NCBI RefSeq assembly: GCF_030547185.1
Contig: NZ_JAUOQR010000001.1
Location: 248,001-312,000, forward strand
Direction of reading: 5' to 3'
Source: Neptuniibacter sp. 1_MG-2023
GTDB lineage: Bacteria > Pseudomonadota > Gammaproteobacteria > Pseudomonadales > Balneatricaceae
Length of the DNA: 64,000 bases
This document shows positions 1 to 9,501 of this stretch, in pieces. The notes under the pieces were generated by a model. It was given only the letters and a program-made list of their open reading frames with translations, made no database searches and had not been told where the DNA came from. Within the stretch, counting starts at the first letter, position 1. Each line of letters opens with the position of its first letter. Made by a program: the position numbers and the translations under genes.

Positions 1-818
1 GGATTGGTTTTATCGCGGTTGCCACATACGGAAACGCAGGCTGGCTAAGAGAGCAAGTTTGTATCTATATGTGCCCCTATGCACGTTTCCAATCCGTCAT
101 GTTTGACCAAGACACCCTTATCATTTCATATGATGAAGAGCGCGGTGAAAGCCGAGGTAAACGTAAAAAAGGGAGTGACTATAAAGCCGAAGGCTTAGGT
201 GATTGTATTGATTGTAACCACTGCGTTCACGTATGCCCTGTCGGAATCGATATACGCGATGGTCTTCAATATGAGTGTGTCGCCTGTGGTGCATGTGTCG
301 ATGCTTGTGACGATATTATGGAACGAGTAGGCTATGAAAAAGGCCTCGTTAAATACACAACAGAACACCAGTTAGCCGGGAATAAAACTCATATTTTACG
401 TCCACGTTTAATAGGCTACTTTGCAGTTCTCTGCGCGATGTTTATCGCATTCGGATATACACTATATAGCCGTATCCCACTTGAAGTAGATATTTTGCGT
501 GACCGAGGCAAGCTATTCGCTGAAACCTCTAATGGCATGATTGAAAATACTTACACTCTCAAGCTCGCAAACAAAGAGCAGATTGATCATGAATTCAGCA
601 TTAAAGTTTCAGGACTTGAAGGCATGAAATATATGGGCGATGAGATTGTAATGATTAAGTCCGGTGAACTATTGGATCTGCCTATACGTATTGCTATTCC
701 AGCTAAATACTTAAGCAAAGCCAATAACAATATTCTTTTTGAGGTTGAAGCATTAGATAACCCTTCAATTTCTATAAAAGAGGAAAACCGCTTTATTGGC
801 CCAGCGCCGAAACGCTAA
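1..818 (+). CDS. ccoG: Cytochrome c oxidase accessory protein CcoG (FixG/RdxA), 5' truncated by window edge
   Basis: The frame is open from base 3 to the stop at 818, so the N-terminal part lies outside the window. The visible part holds the CcoG signature REQVCIYMCPYARFQ, then a bacterial-type two [4Fe-4S] ferredoxin domain with two cysteine sets (CIDCNHCVHVCP and CVACGACVDACD), one membrane segment (LIGYFAVLCAMFIAFGY) and a C-terminal Ig-like FixG domain. CcoG is an inner-membrane iron-sulfur protein that helps deliver copper (cupric reductase role) during assembly of cytochrome cbb3 oxidase. It heads a ccoG-H-I-S block; ccoNOQP probably lies just upstream of the window (inference from Pseudomonas gene order). 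Confidence 0.95.
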   Translation, partial: IGFIAVATYGNAGWLREQVCIYMCPYARFQSVMFDQDTLIISYDEERGESRGKRKKGSDYKAEGLGDCIDCNHCVHVCPVGIDIRDGLQYECVACGACVDACDDIMERVGYEKGLVKYTTEHQLAGNKTHILRPRLIGYFAVLCAMFIAFGYTLYSRIPLEVDILRDRGKLFAETSNGMIENTYTLKLANKEQIDHEFSIKVSGLEGMKYMGDEIVMIKSGELLDLPIRIAIPAKYLSKANNNILFEVEALDNPSISIKEENRFIGPAPKR

Positions 819-839
819 GTTGCTGATGAATATCAACAT

Positions 840-865
840 AAGGTGGTGCATTTATGCACCACCTT
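840..865 (+). other. Strong hairpin between ccoG and ccoH
   Basis: A perfect 12-bp inverted repeat (AAGGTGGTGCAT at 840-851, ATGCACCACCTT at 854-865) starts 21 bases after the ccoG stop. No T-run follows, so it is not a classic intrinsic terminator. It may attenuate transcription or protect the ccoG message from 3' decay. Confidence 0.5.
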
Positions 866-951
866 GTTGGTAAATAGGTTAGAATAGCTGCCCGTTAAAT
901 GTGTAACCGTACACGCATTTAACTTGCAGCTTTTTTTTGGGGTATATAACA

Positions 952-1473
952 ATGAATTCAGAAGACAACACACCGATTGCTCCTTGGTACAGACAGCCTT
1001 GGCTCTGGTTTATTTTAGCGCCAATCATTGCCGTCGTTATTTATGGCACCTCTTTCCTTTACCTATCTATCATTACCCACGACGGTATAGTTAAAGATGA
1101 TATGTACAAAGTTGCACGGGGCCACTTTGTTGACAAATCCCATTCAGAAGCAGCTAAAGCTTTAGGCGTCTCAGGCACTCTTGAACTTGATAATGCAACA
1201 GGCGATCTAATGGTACATTTCAGATCAAACCAGACCGAAAAGCCTAAGCATTTAACACTAAGTATCGTGCATCCAACGCATCAACAGTACGATCAAAACA
1301 TCATGCTAAAACAGGTTCCAAGCACCAATTCATATACCGGTAGCCTGCAAACATCCCTTAAAGGTAAACGTTACCTTATCTTAGAAGATGATTCTGCTAG
1401 CTGGAACTTACGTGCGGAGATCCATCCGCCTTATGATCAAAATAGTATTGAGTTAGAACCAGCGCACAACTAA
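952..1473 (+). CDS. ccoH: FixH/CcoH family protein
   Basis: 173 aa with one N-terminal membrane anchor (about residues 16-40, starting after PWYRQPWLWFILAP) and a periplasmic FixH domain. CcoH associates with the cbb3 oxidase complex and stabilises its assembly. I chose ATG 952; a TTG at 937 would add five residues, but a G-rich ribosome-site candidate (GGGG at 939-942) fits the ATG. The stop codon overlaps the ATG of ccoI by one base (TAATG), pointing to translational coupling. Confidence 0.9.
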   Translation: MNSEDNTPIAPWYRQPWLWFILAPIIAVVIYGTSFLYLSIITHDGIVKDDMYKVARGHFVDKSHSEAAKALGVSGTLELDNATGDLMVHFRSNQTEKPKHLTLSIVHPTHQQYDQNIMLKQVPSTNSYTGSLQTSLKGKRYLILEDDSASWNLRAEIHPPYDQNSIELEPAHN

Positions 1474-3953
1474 TGACGGACAACCACTCATCAAAAAATT
1501 GCTACCACTGTGGACTCCCTATTCCACCTGGTAGCAATTTCACAACCATTATCAATGATGAACCGCGTGACATGTGCTGTCCCGGTTGTTTAGCTGTAGC
1601 AGAAACCATCGTTAATAGTGGGCTAGATACCTATTATAAGCATCGTACCGAATCAGCAGGTTCACCTGAAATTAGAAGCAAAGAGTTACCTGAACAACTT
1701 CTTCAAGAACTAACTCTCTATAACGAACCTAATATCCAGAAAGACTTTGTCATTACTAAAGACAACTTATCCGAAGCCTCCCTCGTTATTGAAGGCATCA
1801 CTTGTGCAGCCTGTGTTTGGCTCTTGGAACATCATATTCAAGGGGTTCCTGGCGTTGAGAAAGCACACGTTAACTTAACTAACCACCGTGCGCGTATCAC
1901 TTGGGATAAAACAGTTACCCCATTAAGCACCCTGCTTTCTGAAATATACCGTATAGGTTATCAAGCCCACCCCTATCACCCTGATAAAGAAGAGCAGCTT
2001 TTAGAACAAGAACAGAAGCGAGCAACCCGCCGACTAGGTATTGCCGGTATAGGGATGATGCAAACAATGATGATCGCGGTTGCTCTTTATGGCGGTGACA
2101 TTCAGGGCATTGAAAATAGATACGTCACATTCATGCGTTGGGCAAGCCTAGTTATTGCTTCCCCCGTTATTTTTTATGCCGCACGCCCCTTCTTTCTGGC
2201 GGCTTGGCGAGACCTCAAAACCAAACATCTCACTATGGATGTTCCTGTATCACTAGCTATAGGTGGTGCCTATCTCGCCAGCGTTTGGGCAACAATCACA
2301 AATAGCGGCGAAGTCTATTTTGATTCAGTGACCATGTTTACTTTCTTTCTTTTAATTGGTCGCTTCCTTGAGATGAAAGCCCGTCACCGCACAGGCCGTG
2401 CGGGGAACTCTTTACTTAATTTACTACCTGCAAGTGCATTAAAGATCGTCGGCAATGATGAGCAACTAATTCCCGTCAAAGACTTAACGGTAGGCGATTA
2501 TGTCATTATACGGCCAGGCCATACGATCCCAGCTGACGGTATTATCACCGCGGGTAACAGCTCAGTTGATGAATCCGCATTAACCGGTGAATACCTACCT
2601 ATACGCAAGCAAATCGATGATAAGGTTGTTGGCGGCACAATTAACGTAGAAAACCCAATTACCATCAAGATCATTCAAACAGGTAACGAGACCCAGTTAT
2701 CTGCCATTGTTCGTTTGCTCGAACGGGCGCAAGAGGAAAAACCTCATGTAGCTAAAGTCGCCGACAAAGTCGCTAGCTATTTTGTCACTGCGGTTCTACT
2801 AACAGCGATTATTGTTGGCTTCAGTTGGTGGCTAGTTGAACCCTCTCAAGCCTTTTGGATTACACTCTCAGTTCTCGTTGTCACCTGCCCATGCGCACTC
2901 TCTCTAGCAACTCCGACAGCACTGACTGCAGCAACCGGTACCTTAAGACAAAATGGGTTATTGATTACCCGCGGCCATGTATTAGAAAGCCTAGCCACTG
3001 CCACCCATATTGTTTTTGATAAAACCGGCACATTGACTCAAGGCAATCTGAGCCTACAGCAAATCGTACCCTTAACAGATCTCAGTGAAAGCGAATGTAC
3101 TAAAATTGCAGCGGCGATTGAAAAACATAGTGAACACCCTATAGCCAAAGCGTTTCATGAGAAATCAGCCGAACTGAACGCTTCCAATATCCATAATGAA
3201 GTAGGTCAAGGACTCGAAGGGTCTATAGGTAATCTGCGCTACCGTATAGGAAAACCAGACTTTTCATCCCAGATTTGTTCACAACCTCAACCCCCTTTGC
3301 CAGAAACCAGTGGTCAATGGCTACTCCTTTGCAATGAAAATTCAGCTTTAGCTTGGTTTAGGCTCAACGACCAAGTTCGCAGAGAAGCCCAACAGACCAT
3401 CAAACATCTACAGCAACTGGGATTAACCTGTGAAATGCTAACAGGCGATAATTCATCTGCGGTTGAGGAAGTAGCCACTTTCTTAGGTATTAATAACACA
3501 GTATCAGGCGTCTCTCCTGAGCAAAAGCTAAGTCATGTGAAAAACCTTCAAGAAAATGGCGCACAGGTCGTCATGGTAGGCGATGGAATAAATGACATTC
3601 CTGTACTGGCTGGCGCCCAAACATCGATTGCTATGGGCGGCGCAACAGACTTAGCAAAAACTAATGCTGACGGAGTGTTAATCAGTCACGACCTACTACG
3701 CTTAGTGGACGGTATTTTACTCGCTCGAAAAACTAAGCGAATCATCAAACAAAATTTATTTTGGTCTCTTTTCTATAACCTTATGGCGCTTCCTCTTGCA
3801 GCTTTTGGCTTTATTGCTCCTTATATGGCGGCACTAGGAATGTCTGCAAGCTCGCTTGTTGTTGTCAGTAATGCAATGCGTTTGAACCGCTTAAAGAAAA
3901 GAAAATTAGGCCCAATCAAACATCAATCTGAAACGTTGAAGACTAACCCCTAA
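1473..3953 (+). CDS. ccoI: Cu-translocating P-type ATPase CcoI (FixI)
   Basis: 826 aa. In order: an N-terminal Cys-rich FixI-type metal-binding region (C10, C13 and CCPGC at 35-39), a heavy-metal-associated domain with GITCAAC at 108-114, eight predicted membrane helices, the actuator loop TGE near 371, the ion channel motif CPC near 472, the phosphorylated aspartate in DKTGTLT near 516, the HP motif (EKHSEHPIA) and GDGIND near 703. All catalytic motifs are intact. CcoI supplies copper to the CuB centre of cbb3 oxidase by pumping it out of the cytoplasm toward the periplasm. It is translationally coupled to ccoH. Confidence 0.96.
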   Translation: MTDNHSSKNCYHCGLPIPPGSNFTTIINDEPRDMCCPGCLAVAETIVNSGLDTYYKHRTESAGSPEIRSKELPEQLLQELTLYNEPNIQKDFVITKDNLSEASLVIEGITCAACVWLLEHHIQGVPGVEKAHVNLTNHRARITWDKTVTPLSTLLSEIYRIGYQAHPYHPDKEEQLLEQEQKRATRRLGIAGIGMMQTMMIAVALYGGDIQGIENRYVTFMRWASLVIASPVIFYAARPFFLAAWRDLKTKHLTMDVPVSLAIGGAYLASVWATITNSGEVYFDSVTMFTFFLLIGRFLEMKARHRTGRAGNSLLNLLPASALKIVGNDEQLIPVKDLTVGDYVIIRPGHTIPADGIITAGNSSVDESALTGEYLPIRKQIDDKVVGGTINVENPITIKIIQTGNETQLSAIVRLLERAQEEKPHVAKVADKVASYFVTAVLLTAIIVGFSWWLVEPSQAFWITLSVLVVTCPCALSLATPTALTAATGTLRQNGLLITRGHVLESLATATHIVFDKTGTLTQGNLSLQQIVPLTDLSESECTKIAAAIEKHSEHPIAKAFHEKSAELNASNIHNEVGQGLEGSIGNLRYRIGKPDFSSQICSQPQPPLPETSGQWLLLCNENSALAWFRLNDQVRREAQQTIKHLQQLGLTCEMLTGDNSSAVEEVATFLGINNTVSGVSPEQKLSHVKNLQENGAQVVMVGDGINDIPVLAGAQTSIAMGGATDLAKTNADGVLISHDLLRLVDGILLARKTKRIIKQNLFWSLFYNLMALPLAAFGFIAPYMAALGMSASSLVVVSNAMRLNRLKKRKLGPIKHQSETLKTNP

Positions 3954-4005
3954 CAACAAAATCAGGTAGAATTACTCCTTTAAAAATTAAGGGTTATTGA
4001 TTCCC

Positions 4006-4206
4006 ATGGACATTATTTTTCTCCTTATTCCAATCGCTATCATCTTAGCGAGCTGTGCCGTTTGGGCTTTCTTTTGGAGCGTTAATAATGGTCAGTATGA
4101 TGATTTGGACAGCCCCGCTCATAGCATTTTATATGACGATGACGAAGCACTGATTCCCGATGACGCCAAAGTAAAAAAACCTTCTCCTAAGGATAAGGAT
4201 GACTGA
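4006..4206 (+). CDS. ccoS: cbb3-type cytochrome oxidase assembly protein CcoS (FixS)
   Basis: 66 aa from ATG 4006 (MDIIFLLIPIAIIL). It has a single N-terminal membrane helix, then the CcoS core WAFFWSVNNGQYDDLDSPA and an acidic and lysine-rich tail. CcoS is needed to mature the cbb3 cofactors. A TTG at 3997 could extend it by three residues, but the family usually begins at the M-D-x-x position. The end overlaps the next gene by 8 bp. Confidence 0.93.
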   Translation: MDIIFLLIPIAIILASCAVWAFFWSVNNGQYDDLDSPAHSILYDDDEALIPDDAKVKKPSPKDKDD

Positions 4207-4861
4207 AGCACTCTCACTACCAACCGCATTTTTGCTAGGTTTACTCGGCGGTACACATTGCCTTGGTATGTGCGGTGGTATTGCGACAACAGTTTCCCTT
4301 AGCAGCCCAAATGGTATGAAAGGCTTTGGCTTATTACTGGGTTACAACAGCGGGCGAATTACCAGCTACGCTATAGCGGGGGCATTACTCGGCAGTGTAA
4401 GTTGGTTAATTGAAAACCCAAGCATACAACTCGCATTACGAATATTTGCAGGTTTAATGTTAGTCAGCATGGGACTTTATATAGCACAATGGTGGCAAGG
4501 TCTGACCAAGGTTGAGCATCTAGGCTCCTATCTCTGGAAAAAAATCAGCCCTTTTGCACGCCACTTTTTACCGGTTAAAACATTACGCCAAGCACTCATG
4601 CTCGGCGTACTTTGGGGCTGGCTACCTTGCGGTCTCGTTTATAGCACACTCATATGGGCATCCGCCGCTGCGGACTGGACCTTAAGCGCACAATTAATGA
4701 TCGCTTTTGGATTAGGCACGCTGCCCACTATGCTTTTAACTGGCGTTTTAGCACAACAGGTAAAAACAGTTTTACAACGAAAACTAACAAAACACCTCTC
4801 TGGTAGCCTGATTATACTGATGGGACTCTACACAATCCCTTGGCAAGGCATACTGAATTAG
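4199..4861 (+). CDS. Sulfite exporter TauE/SafE family (UreH-like) membrane protein
   Basis: 220 aa with about six hydrophobic helices and the conserved GGTHCLGMCGG near the N-terminus plus WGWLPCGLVYS at about 140, both typical of the short TauE/SafE members found beside ccoS. The paired Cys motifs (CxxxC, then PCG) recur in CcdA-like and copper-handling membrane proteins, so a role in copper or thiol supply to cbb3 biogenesis is plausible; direct sulfite export is unproven. It overlaps ccoS by 8 bp. Confidence 0.85.
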   Translation: MTEALSLPTAFLLGLLGGTHCLGMCGGIATTVSLSSPNGMKGFGLLLGYNSGRITSYAIAGALLGSVSWLIENPSIQLALRIFAGLMLVSMGLYIAQWWQGLTKVEHLGSYLWKKISPFARHFLPVKTLRQALMLGVLWGWLPCGLVYSTLIWASAAADWTLSAQLMIAFGLGTLPTMLLTGVLAQQVKTVLQRKLTKHLSGSLIILMGLYTIPWQGILN

Positions 4862-4944
4862 CCATAGAGTTAAACCAAGCTTAGTTACTAATAGATTATT
4901 TACTGTCAGTGATGGCAGCAGTTGAGATAACGAGGGAAAAATTC

Positions 4945-6333
4945 GTGGATAGCAACCTGATAAAATGGGACTTAGATCTAATCAAGCGATACGACCTTTC
5001 AGGTCCACGCTATACATCTTACCCAACAGCCGTTCAGTTCGATCCTGAACTATCTTCCTCGGATTTAGTGACAACAGGACAGAACTCTGCCGACTTAAAT
5101 GCGCCACTCTCTCTTTATGTGCACATCCCATTTTGCGCACACGTCTGCTACTACTGTGCCTGCAATAAGGTCATTACACGAAATCGTAAGAAAGCACAGC
5201 CCTATTTGGATACCCTGTATAAAGAGATGGCTCAGCTTTCCAAATGGTATAGTAATGACCGTCAGGTCACTCAGCTTCACTGGGGCGGCGGTACGCCTAC
5301 TTTCATTAGCCATGAGCAGATGAGAGAGTTAATGCAGCAGATGCGGGCTAATTTTAATCTACTAGATGATGACTCCGGCGATTACTCTATTGAGATAGAT
5401 CCAAGAGAAGCCACTGAAGAAACAATCCAAGTATTAAGAGAGATCGGTTTTAATCGCATTAGCTTAGGTTTACAAGATATAGACCCTAAAGTGCAAGAAG
5501 CTGTTAACCGTGTGCAATCGGTTGAACAAACTTCTGCCATTTTAGAAGAAGCTCGCCGCCAAGGCTTCCGCTCACTTAACCTTGATCTTATTTATGGCTT
5601 GCCCTATCAAACATTTGATGGCTTTAACGAGACATTAGATACCGTTATTGAGATGAACCCAGATAGACTCTCTGTATTTAATTATGCTCACCTGCCAGAT
5701 CGTTTTAGGCCACAGCGTCACATCGATGAATCAACACTACCTAGCCCAGAGACGAAACTTGCTATTCTAGAATCAACTATCAGTAAACTACTCAATGCCG
5801 GTTATGTCTATATAGGCATGGACCACTTTGCTAAACCTGATGATGAATTAGCTATTGCGCAAAACACGGGAAAACTACACAGAAACTTCCAAGGCTACAC
5901 AACACATTCTGAATGTGACTTAGTTGCCATGGGGGTATCTGCCATTAGTCAAATTGGTTCTGTGTACTATCAAAACCAGCATGAGATGCAAGCTTATACA
6001 GATGCAGTAGAAAGCGAAAAACATGCAATTAAACGCGGCGTAAGCTTAACCCAAGATGACATTATCCGGCGCCATGTCATCACTCACCTTATTTGCCATT
6101 TCGAATTAGAAAAAGCACCAATAGAGCAGCGCTTCGGTATCCAATTCGATCAGTACTTTGCCGATGCCCAGCAAGAGCTAAGCGCTTTTACCACCGATGG
6201 TCTTATTCAAATGGACACAAAACGCATTACCGTATCACCCGCCGGTCGGTTACTAATTCGCAGAATATGCATGGCTTTTGATGCTTATATACCAAAAGAC
6301 CTTAGCTCACAGCGATTCTCACGGATTATTTAA
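4945..6333 (+). CDS. hemN: Oxygen-independent coproporphyrinogen III oxidase HemN
   Basis: Radical SAM enzyme converting coproporphyrinogen III to protoporphyrinogen IX without O2. The [4Fe-4S]-SAM motif CAHVCYYC (CxxxCxxC) sits near residue 64, preceded by the HemN-specific SGPRYTSYPTA, with GGGTPTF and LDLIYGLP further on. I prefer the GTG at 4945 because AACGAGGG ends 8 bases upstream; an in-frame GTG at 4909 and ATG at 4912 lack a ribosome site. The length (462 aa) suits the family. Its place between the cbb3 assembly genes and fnr fits heme supply at low oxygen. Confidence 0.95.
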   Translation: MDSNLIKWDLDLIKRYDLSGPRYTSYPTAVQFDPELSSSDLVTTGQNSADLNAPLSLYVHIPFCAHVCYYCACNKVITRNRKKAQPYLDTLYKEMAQLSKWYSNDRQVTQLHWGGGTPTFISHEQMRELMQQMRANFNLLDDDSGDYSIEIDPREATEETIQVLREIGFNRISLGLQDIDPKVQEAVNRVQSVEQTSAILEEARRQGFRSLNLDLIYGLPYQTFDGFNETLDTVIEMNPDRLSVFNYAHLPDRFRPQRHIDESTLPSPETKLAILESTISKLLNAGYVYIGMDHFAKPDDELAIAQNTGKLHRNFQGYTTHSECDLVAMGVSAISQIGSVYYQNQHEMQAYTDAVESEKHAIKRGVSLTQDDIIRRHVITHLICHFELEKAPIEQRFGIQFDQYFADAQQELSAFTTDGLIQMDTKRITVSPAGRLLIRRICMAFDAYIPKDLSSQRFSRII

Positions 6334-6405
6334 CTTTCCGTATTTACAGAAATATTACATAATCAAAATGTAGCCACTCGATTATAACGACAACAGGAAT
6401 GTATT

Positions 6406-7200
6406 ATGAGTGATAACAAGACAAACGAAGGGAAGCTGCGCAGTTTGCAGCAGGTTAGCTGTAACACTTGTAGTCTTAGCTCATTATGTCTCCCAGTTTC
6501 GCTTAATATGACAGAGATGGAACGGTTAGATAGGATTATCGATAAAAGCCGACCATTAAAAAAAGGGGAGCACCTATTTAACCAAGGTTCCGAGTTCACT
6601 GACGTGTATGCGATTCGAGCAGGGACCGTTAAAACCTACACCATCACAAATGAAGGTGAAGAACAGATCACTGGATTCTATTTTCCAGGTGAACTTGTTG
6701 GCATGAGCGGATTTGATTGCAACGAATACCCTGTCTCAGCAAAAGTACTAGAAACTACAACCGTTTGTGAAATTCCATTTGAACGTCTCGACGATCTGTC
6801 GGGGCAGCTTCCGGAACTACGCCGCCAGCTTTTACGCACTATGAGTAAAGAGATTCGCGAAGAGCAACAGATGATGCTTCTTTTATCAAAGAAAAATGCA
6901 GAAGAGCGTGTAGCAACATTCTTGGTGAAAATATCGCAACGCTTTAAAGCAAGAGGTTATTCTGAAACAAGCTTCCGTCTATCCATGTCACGTAATGAGA
7001 TTGGTAATTACTTAGGCTTAGCCGTAGAAACTGTCAGCCGTATTTTCACACGTTTCCAAAAAGCTAATTTACTGCGCGTTGAAGGTAAAGAGGTTCATAT
7101 AGAAGATATAGAGCAACTCTACAGATTATCTGGAGAGATTATAGAAAGTGATGCGACTGAACCAGTAAGTGCTCAATGTGGTAAAAACGGCCACTGCTAA
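6406..7200 (+). CDS. fnr: FNR/ANR family oxygen-sensing transcription regulator
   Basis: 264 aa. N-terminal cysteines C19, C22 and C28 plus C121 (in [14 protein letters not shown]) match the four [4Fe-4S] ligands of E. coli FNR. A cyclic-nucleotide-binding fold follows, then a dimerisation helix ([15 protein letters not shown]) and a Crp-type helix-turn-helix with the FNR recognition signature [16 protein letters not shown]. All sensor residues are present, so it should switch with oxygen. It lies directly after hemN, as anr does in Pseudomonas. The ribosome site is CAGGAATG upstream of the ATG. I found no FNR box (TTGAT-N4-ATCAA) in its own upstream region. Confidence 0.95.
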   Translation: MSDNKTNEGKLRSLQQVSCNTCSLSSLCLPVSLNMTEMERLDRIIDKSRPLKKGEHLFNQGSEFTDVYAIRAGTVKTYTITNEGEEQITGFYFPGELVGMSGFDCNEYPVSAKVLETTTVCEIPFERLDDLSGQLPELRRQLLRTMSKEIREEQQMMLLLSKKNAEERVATFLVKISQRFKARGYSETSFRLSMSRNEIGNYLGLAVETVSRIFTRFQKANLLRVEGKEVHIEDIEQLYRLSGEIIESDATEPVSAQCGKNGHC

Positions 7201-7217
7201 AGATCGATAAAATAAAA

Positions 7218-7246
7218 GAGCACCGGCATATTGACTACCGGTGCTC
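7218..7246 (+). terminator. Hairpin downstream of fnr
   Basis: GAGCACCGG (7218-7226) and CCGGTGCTC (7238-7246) form a perfect 9-bp stem with an 11-base loop, 18 bases after the fnr stop. There is no T-run, so any intrinsic termination would be weak. Confidence 0.5.
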
Positions 7247-7360
7247 GTCAGTCGCACAAAAAGTAGCCATCTCAATGTGTAACCCAACGGGTTCATTAGA
7301 CCTTTATCTCCCCTAAAATGCATTGAGCCAAATCAACAAGCAGTTTCCAAGGAGTTTTTA

Positions 7361-7903
7361 ATGTCATACGACGAATGTTATGTGAAGTCAGTTATTCGAA
7401 CCATCCCTGACTGGCCTGAACCTGGCGTACAGTTCCGTGACATAACCCCCCTATTTAAAGACCCGAAAGCATTGCGCATGATCTCTGACGCTTTTATTCA
7501 GCGTTATGTTGATAGTGATATTACTCATATCGCCTGCATTGATGCCAGAGGCTTTTTGATCGGCTCTATTATCTCCTACCATCTAAATATTCCCTTAGTT
7601 CTCGTCCGTAAAAAAGGGAAGCTTCCAGGCCAAACAATCGAACAAGAATATAAGCTGGAATATGGCACAGCGACCGTTGAAATGCAGGTTGATGCAGTTA
7701 CTTCTGGAGACAAAGTTTTAGTTTTTGACGATTTAATCGCTACAGGCGGAACAATACTTGCGGCCTGCAGCATTATCAAAAAATTGGGAGCATCAGTATC
7801 AGAAGCCGCTGCACTCATTGACCTACCTGATCTTCAAGGTTCCAGCAAAATCCAAGATGCAGGTGTCCCAGTACATACGCTTCTAGCCTACGAAGGCCTT
7901 TAA
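7361..7903 (+). CDS. apt: Adenine phosphoribosyltransferase
   Basis: 180 aa, the usual length. It carries the N-terminal Apt pattern IPDWPEPGVQFRDITPL, the adenine and flexible-loop region RKKGKLPGQT, and the PRPP-binding loop VFDDLIATGGT. It salvages adenine with PRPP to AMP in the cytoplasm. The ribosome site AAGGAG lies at a good distance before the ATG. Its position after fnr matches the Pseudomonas order. Confidence 0.96.
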   Translation: MSYDECYVKSVIRTIPDWPEPGVQFRDITPLFKDPKALRMISDAFIQRYVDSDITHIACIDARGFLIGSIISYHLNIPLVLVRKKGKLPGQTIEQEYKLEYGTATVEMQVDAVTSGDKVLVFDDLIATGGTILAACSIIKKLGASVSEAAALIDLPDLQGSSKIQDAGVPVHTLLAYEGL

Positions 7904-8004
7904 ACACTACAAGTGACCTCTAATAGAATACTGAAACGGCTTGCATATTTCTTTTAAGAATATCATTATAACTTAATTGACGAACAAGCCGTTTAGGTAT
8001 TTCT

Positions 8005-8886
8005 ATGCTCCGTATTATTATCGCCCTATTCCTTGCTAGCAGCCTTCTTAACTCCAGTAACCTATATGCAGAAGAGATCACACTAAAATATAAGCATCTC
8101 GACTTAAATGCCAACCTGCACCTGACAGAAGAGAACGGTTTTAACAATATACTTCTCATCACCCACGGCACACTCGCCCACAATGGCATGGAGATCATTG
8201 CCACATGGCAAGAGCTACTGGCTGATGAAGGCATGAGTAGCCTAGCTATCAATTTAAGTTTAGGCCTGGATAATCGGCATGGTATGTACGACTGTAAAAC
8301 TCCTCACACCCATAAACATACCGATGCAATTCCTGAAATAGCTGCTTGGGTGGACTGGCTTAAAACACAAGGTAGCCAATCGATAATATTAGCCGCCCAC
8401 TCCCGGGGAGGGAATCAAACAGCTTGGTATGCGGATACACACTCAGACCCTGTTATAAAAGGACAAATTTTAATTGCTCCGCAAACTTGGTCGGAACAAT
8501 ATGAAGCAGCGAGTTACAACAAACGCTACCAACACTCACTGCCAGATCAGCTAGAAAAAGCTAGTCAATTAGCCCCAGATAACATGCTTACCAATACAGA
8601 TTTTATCTACTGTGAAGATACGCAAGTAGCCGCTTCAAGCTTTGTAAACTACTATCAAGCTAACCCACGCCTTGATACTCCCACGCTATTATCTAAAACG
8701 ACACTGCCAACACTAGTCTTCAGTGGCAGTGAAGATACTATCGTTGCCGATCTATTTGAAAAATTGGAAACTTTAAACAACGATGCGGTACAAAGCATTC
8801 AAATTGAGGGAGCTGATCACTTCTTTCGCGACCTTTATATGGATGAAGTTACTGAACATAGTTTAGAATTCATCGAACAACTATAA
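8005..8886 (+). CDS. Secreted alpha/beta hydrolase
   Basis: 293 aa with a signal peptide (MLRIIIALFLASSLLNSSNLYA). Visible hydrolase landmarks are HGT (oxyanion region), the nucleophile elbow HSRGGNQ, an acid in FSGSEDTIV and the final His in GADHFFRD. Two cysteines (in MYDCKTP and FIYCEDTQ) could form a periplasmic disulfide. The substrate is unknown. It is followed 40 bp later by a thioredoxin-fold protein, possibly in one transcript. Confidence 0.75.
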   Translation: MLRIIIALFLASSLLNSSNLYAEEITLKYKHLDLNANLHLTEENGFNNILLITHGTLAHNGMEIIATWQELLADEGMSSLAINLSLGLDNRHGMYDCKTPHTHKHTDAIPEIAAWVDWLKTQGSQSIILAAHSRGGNQTAWYADTHSDPVIKGQILIAPQTWSEQYEAASYNKRYQHSLPDQLEKASQLAPDNMLTNTDFIYCEDTQVAASSFVNYYQANPRLDTPTLLSKTTLPTLVFSGSEDTIVADLFEKLETLNNDAVQSIQIEGADHFFRDLYMDEVTEHSLEFIEQL

Positions 8887-8926
8887 ACACTCAGCCCCCA
8901 CGCTGAGAATAAACGCCGGAATTTAC

Positions 8927-9397
8927 ATGTTTAGATTACTACCGATCTTTTGTTTAATAATCAGCCAAGCGATCTGGGCTGTGGAGATACCGAGAACAAA
9001 AGACTTACAGCAGGCCTATGTAGAGACTGGTAGAAATTCATCAGGTCAGGAAAAAGTTGTGATGCTCTTAGTCTCGCAACCTAATTGTAACTACTGTCTT
9101 CTTATTACCGAAGAGATCATCCATCCAATGCTTTTAAGTGGTCATTATGAGAGCACTACGCTCTTTAGCGAGCTTGAAATTAATACAGGAGGTAGCATTA
9201 AAGATTTTAACGGGCAACAGGTAGGCGCTAATACATTTGCTCAACGGTACAATGCATGGGCAACCCCAACACTGCTTTTTCTCAACAATAAAGGTGAGGA
9301 AATTGCAGAAAAGATGGTCGGCATCAACACCTTAGATCTCTACGGATACTATGTCGATAAGTCCCTTAATACAGCTTTTAAAAAAATAAATCCCTAA
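8927..9397 (+). CDS. Periplasmic thioredoxin-fold protein (SoxW/DsbD-gamma-like)
   Basis: 156 aa with a signal peptide (FRLLPIFCLIISQAIWA). The redox site is NCNYC, a CxxC motif, followed by a helix and a WATPTLLFLNNKGEE stretch with the cis-Pro that thioredoxin folds need. This matches the family of small periplasmic thioredoxin-like proteins that hold or reduce protein disulfides or heme-binding cysteines. The partner is unknown. Confidence 0.75.
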   Translation: MFRLLPIFCLIISQAIWAVEIPRTKDLQQAYVETGRNSSGQEKVVMLLVSQPNCNYCLLITEEIIHPMLLSGHYESTTLFSELEINTGGSIKDFNGQQVGANTFAQRYNAWATPTLLFLNNKGEEIAEKMVGINTLDLYGYYVDKSLNTAFKKINP

Positions 9398-9501
9398 GCA
9401 CCCTATTTAGATAATTAATTTCGTCATAAACCTATAATTTCCTCTTCCATCCACAACATTTCTTGCTACTATGCACTGCCTTTTTTCTATCAGGAGCTGC
9501 T

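Noticed and set aside
4862-7360. FNR boxes (TTGAT-N4-ATCAA) upstream of hemN, fnr or apt
   Set aside because: Looked for and not found; only half-sites such as isolated TTGAT occur. Control may act from the ccoNOQP/ccoG promoter outside the window.
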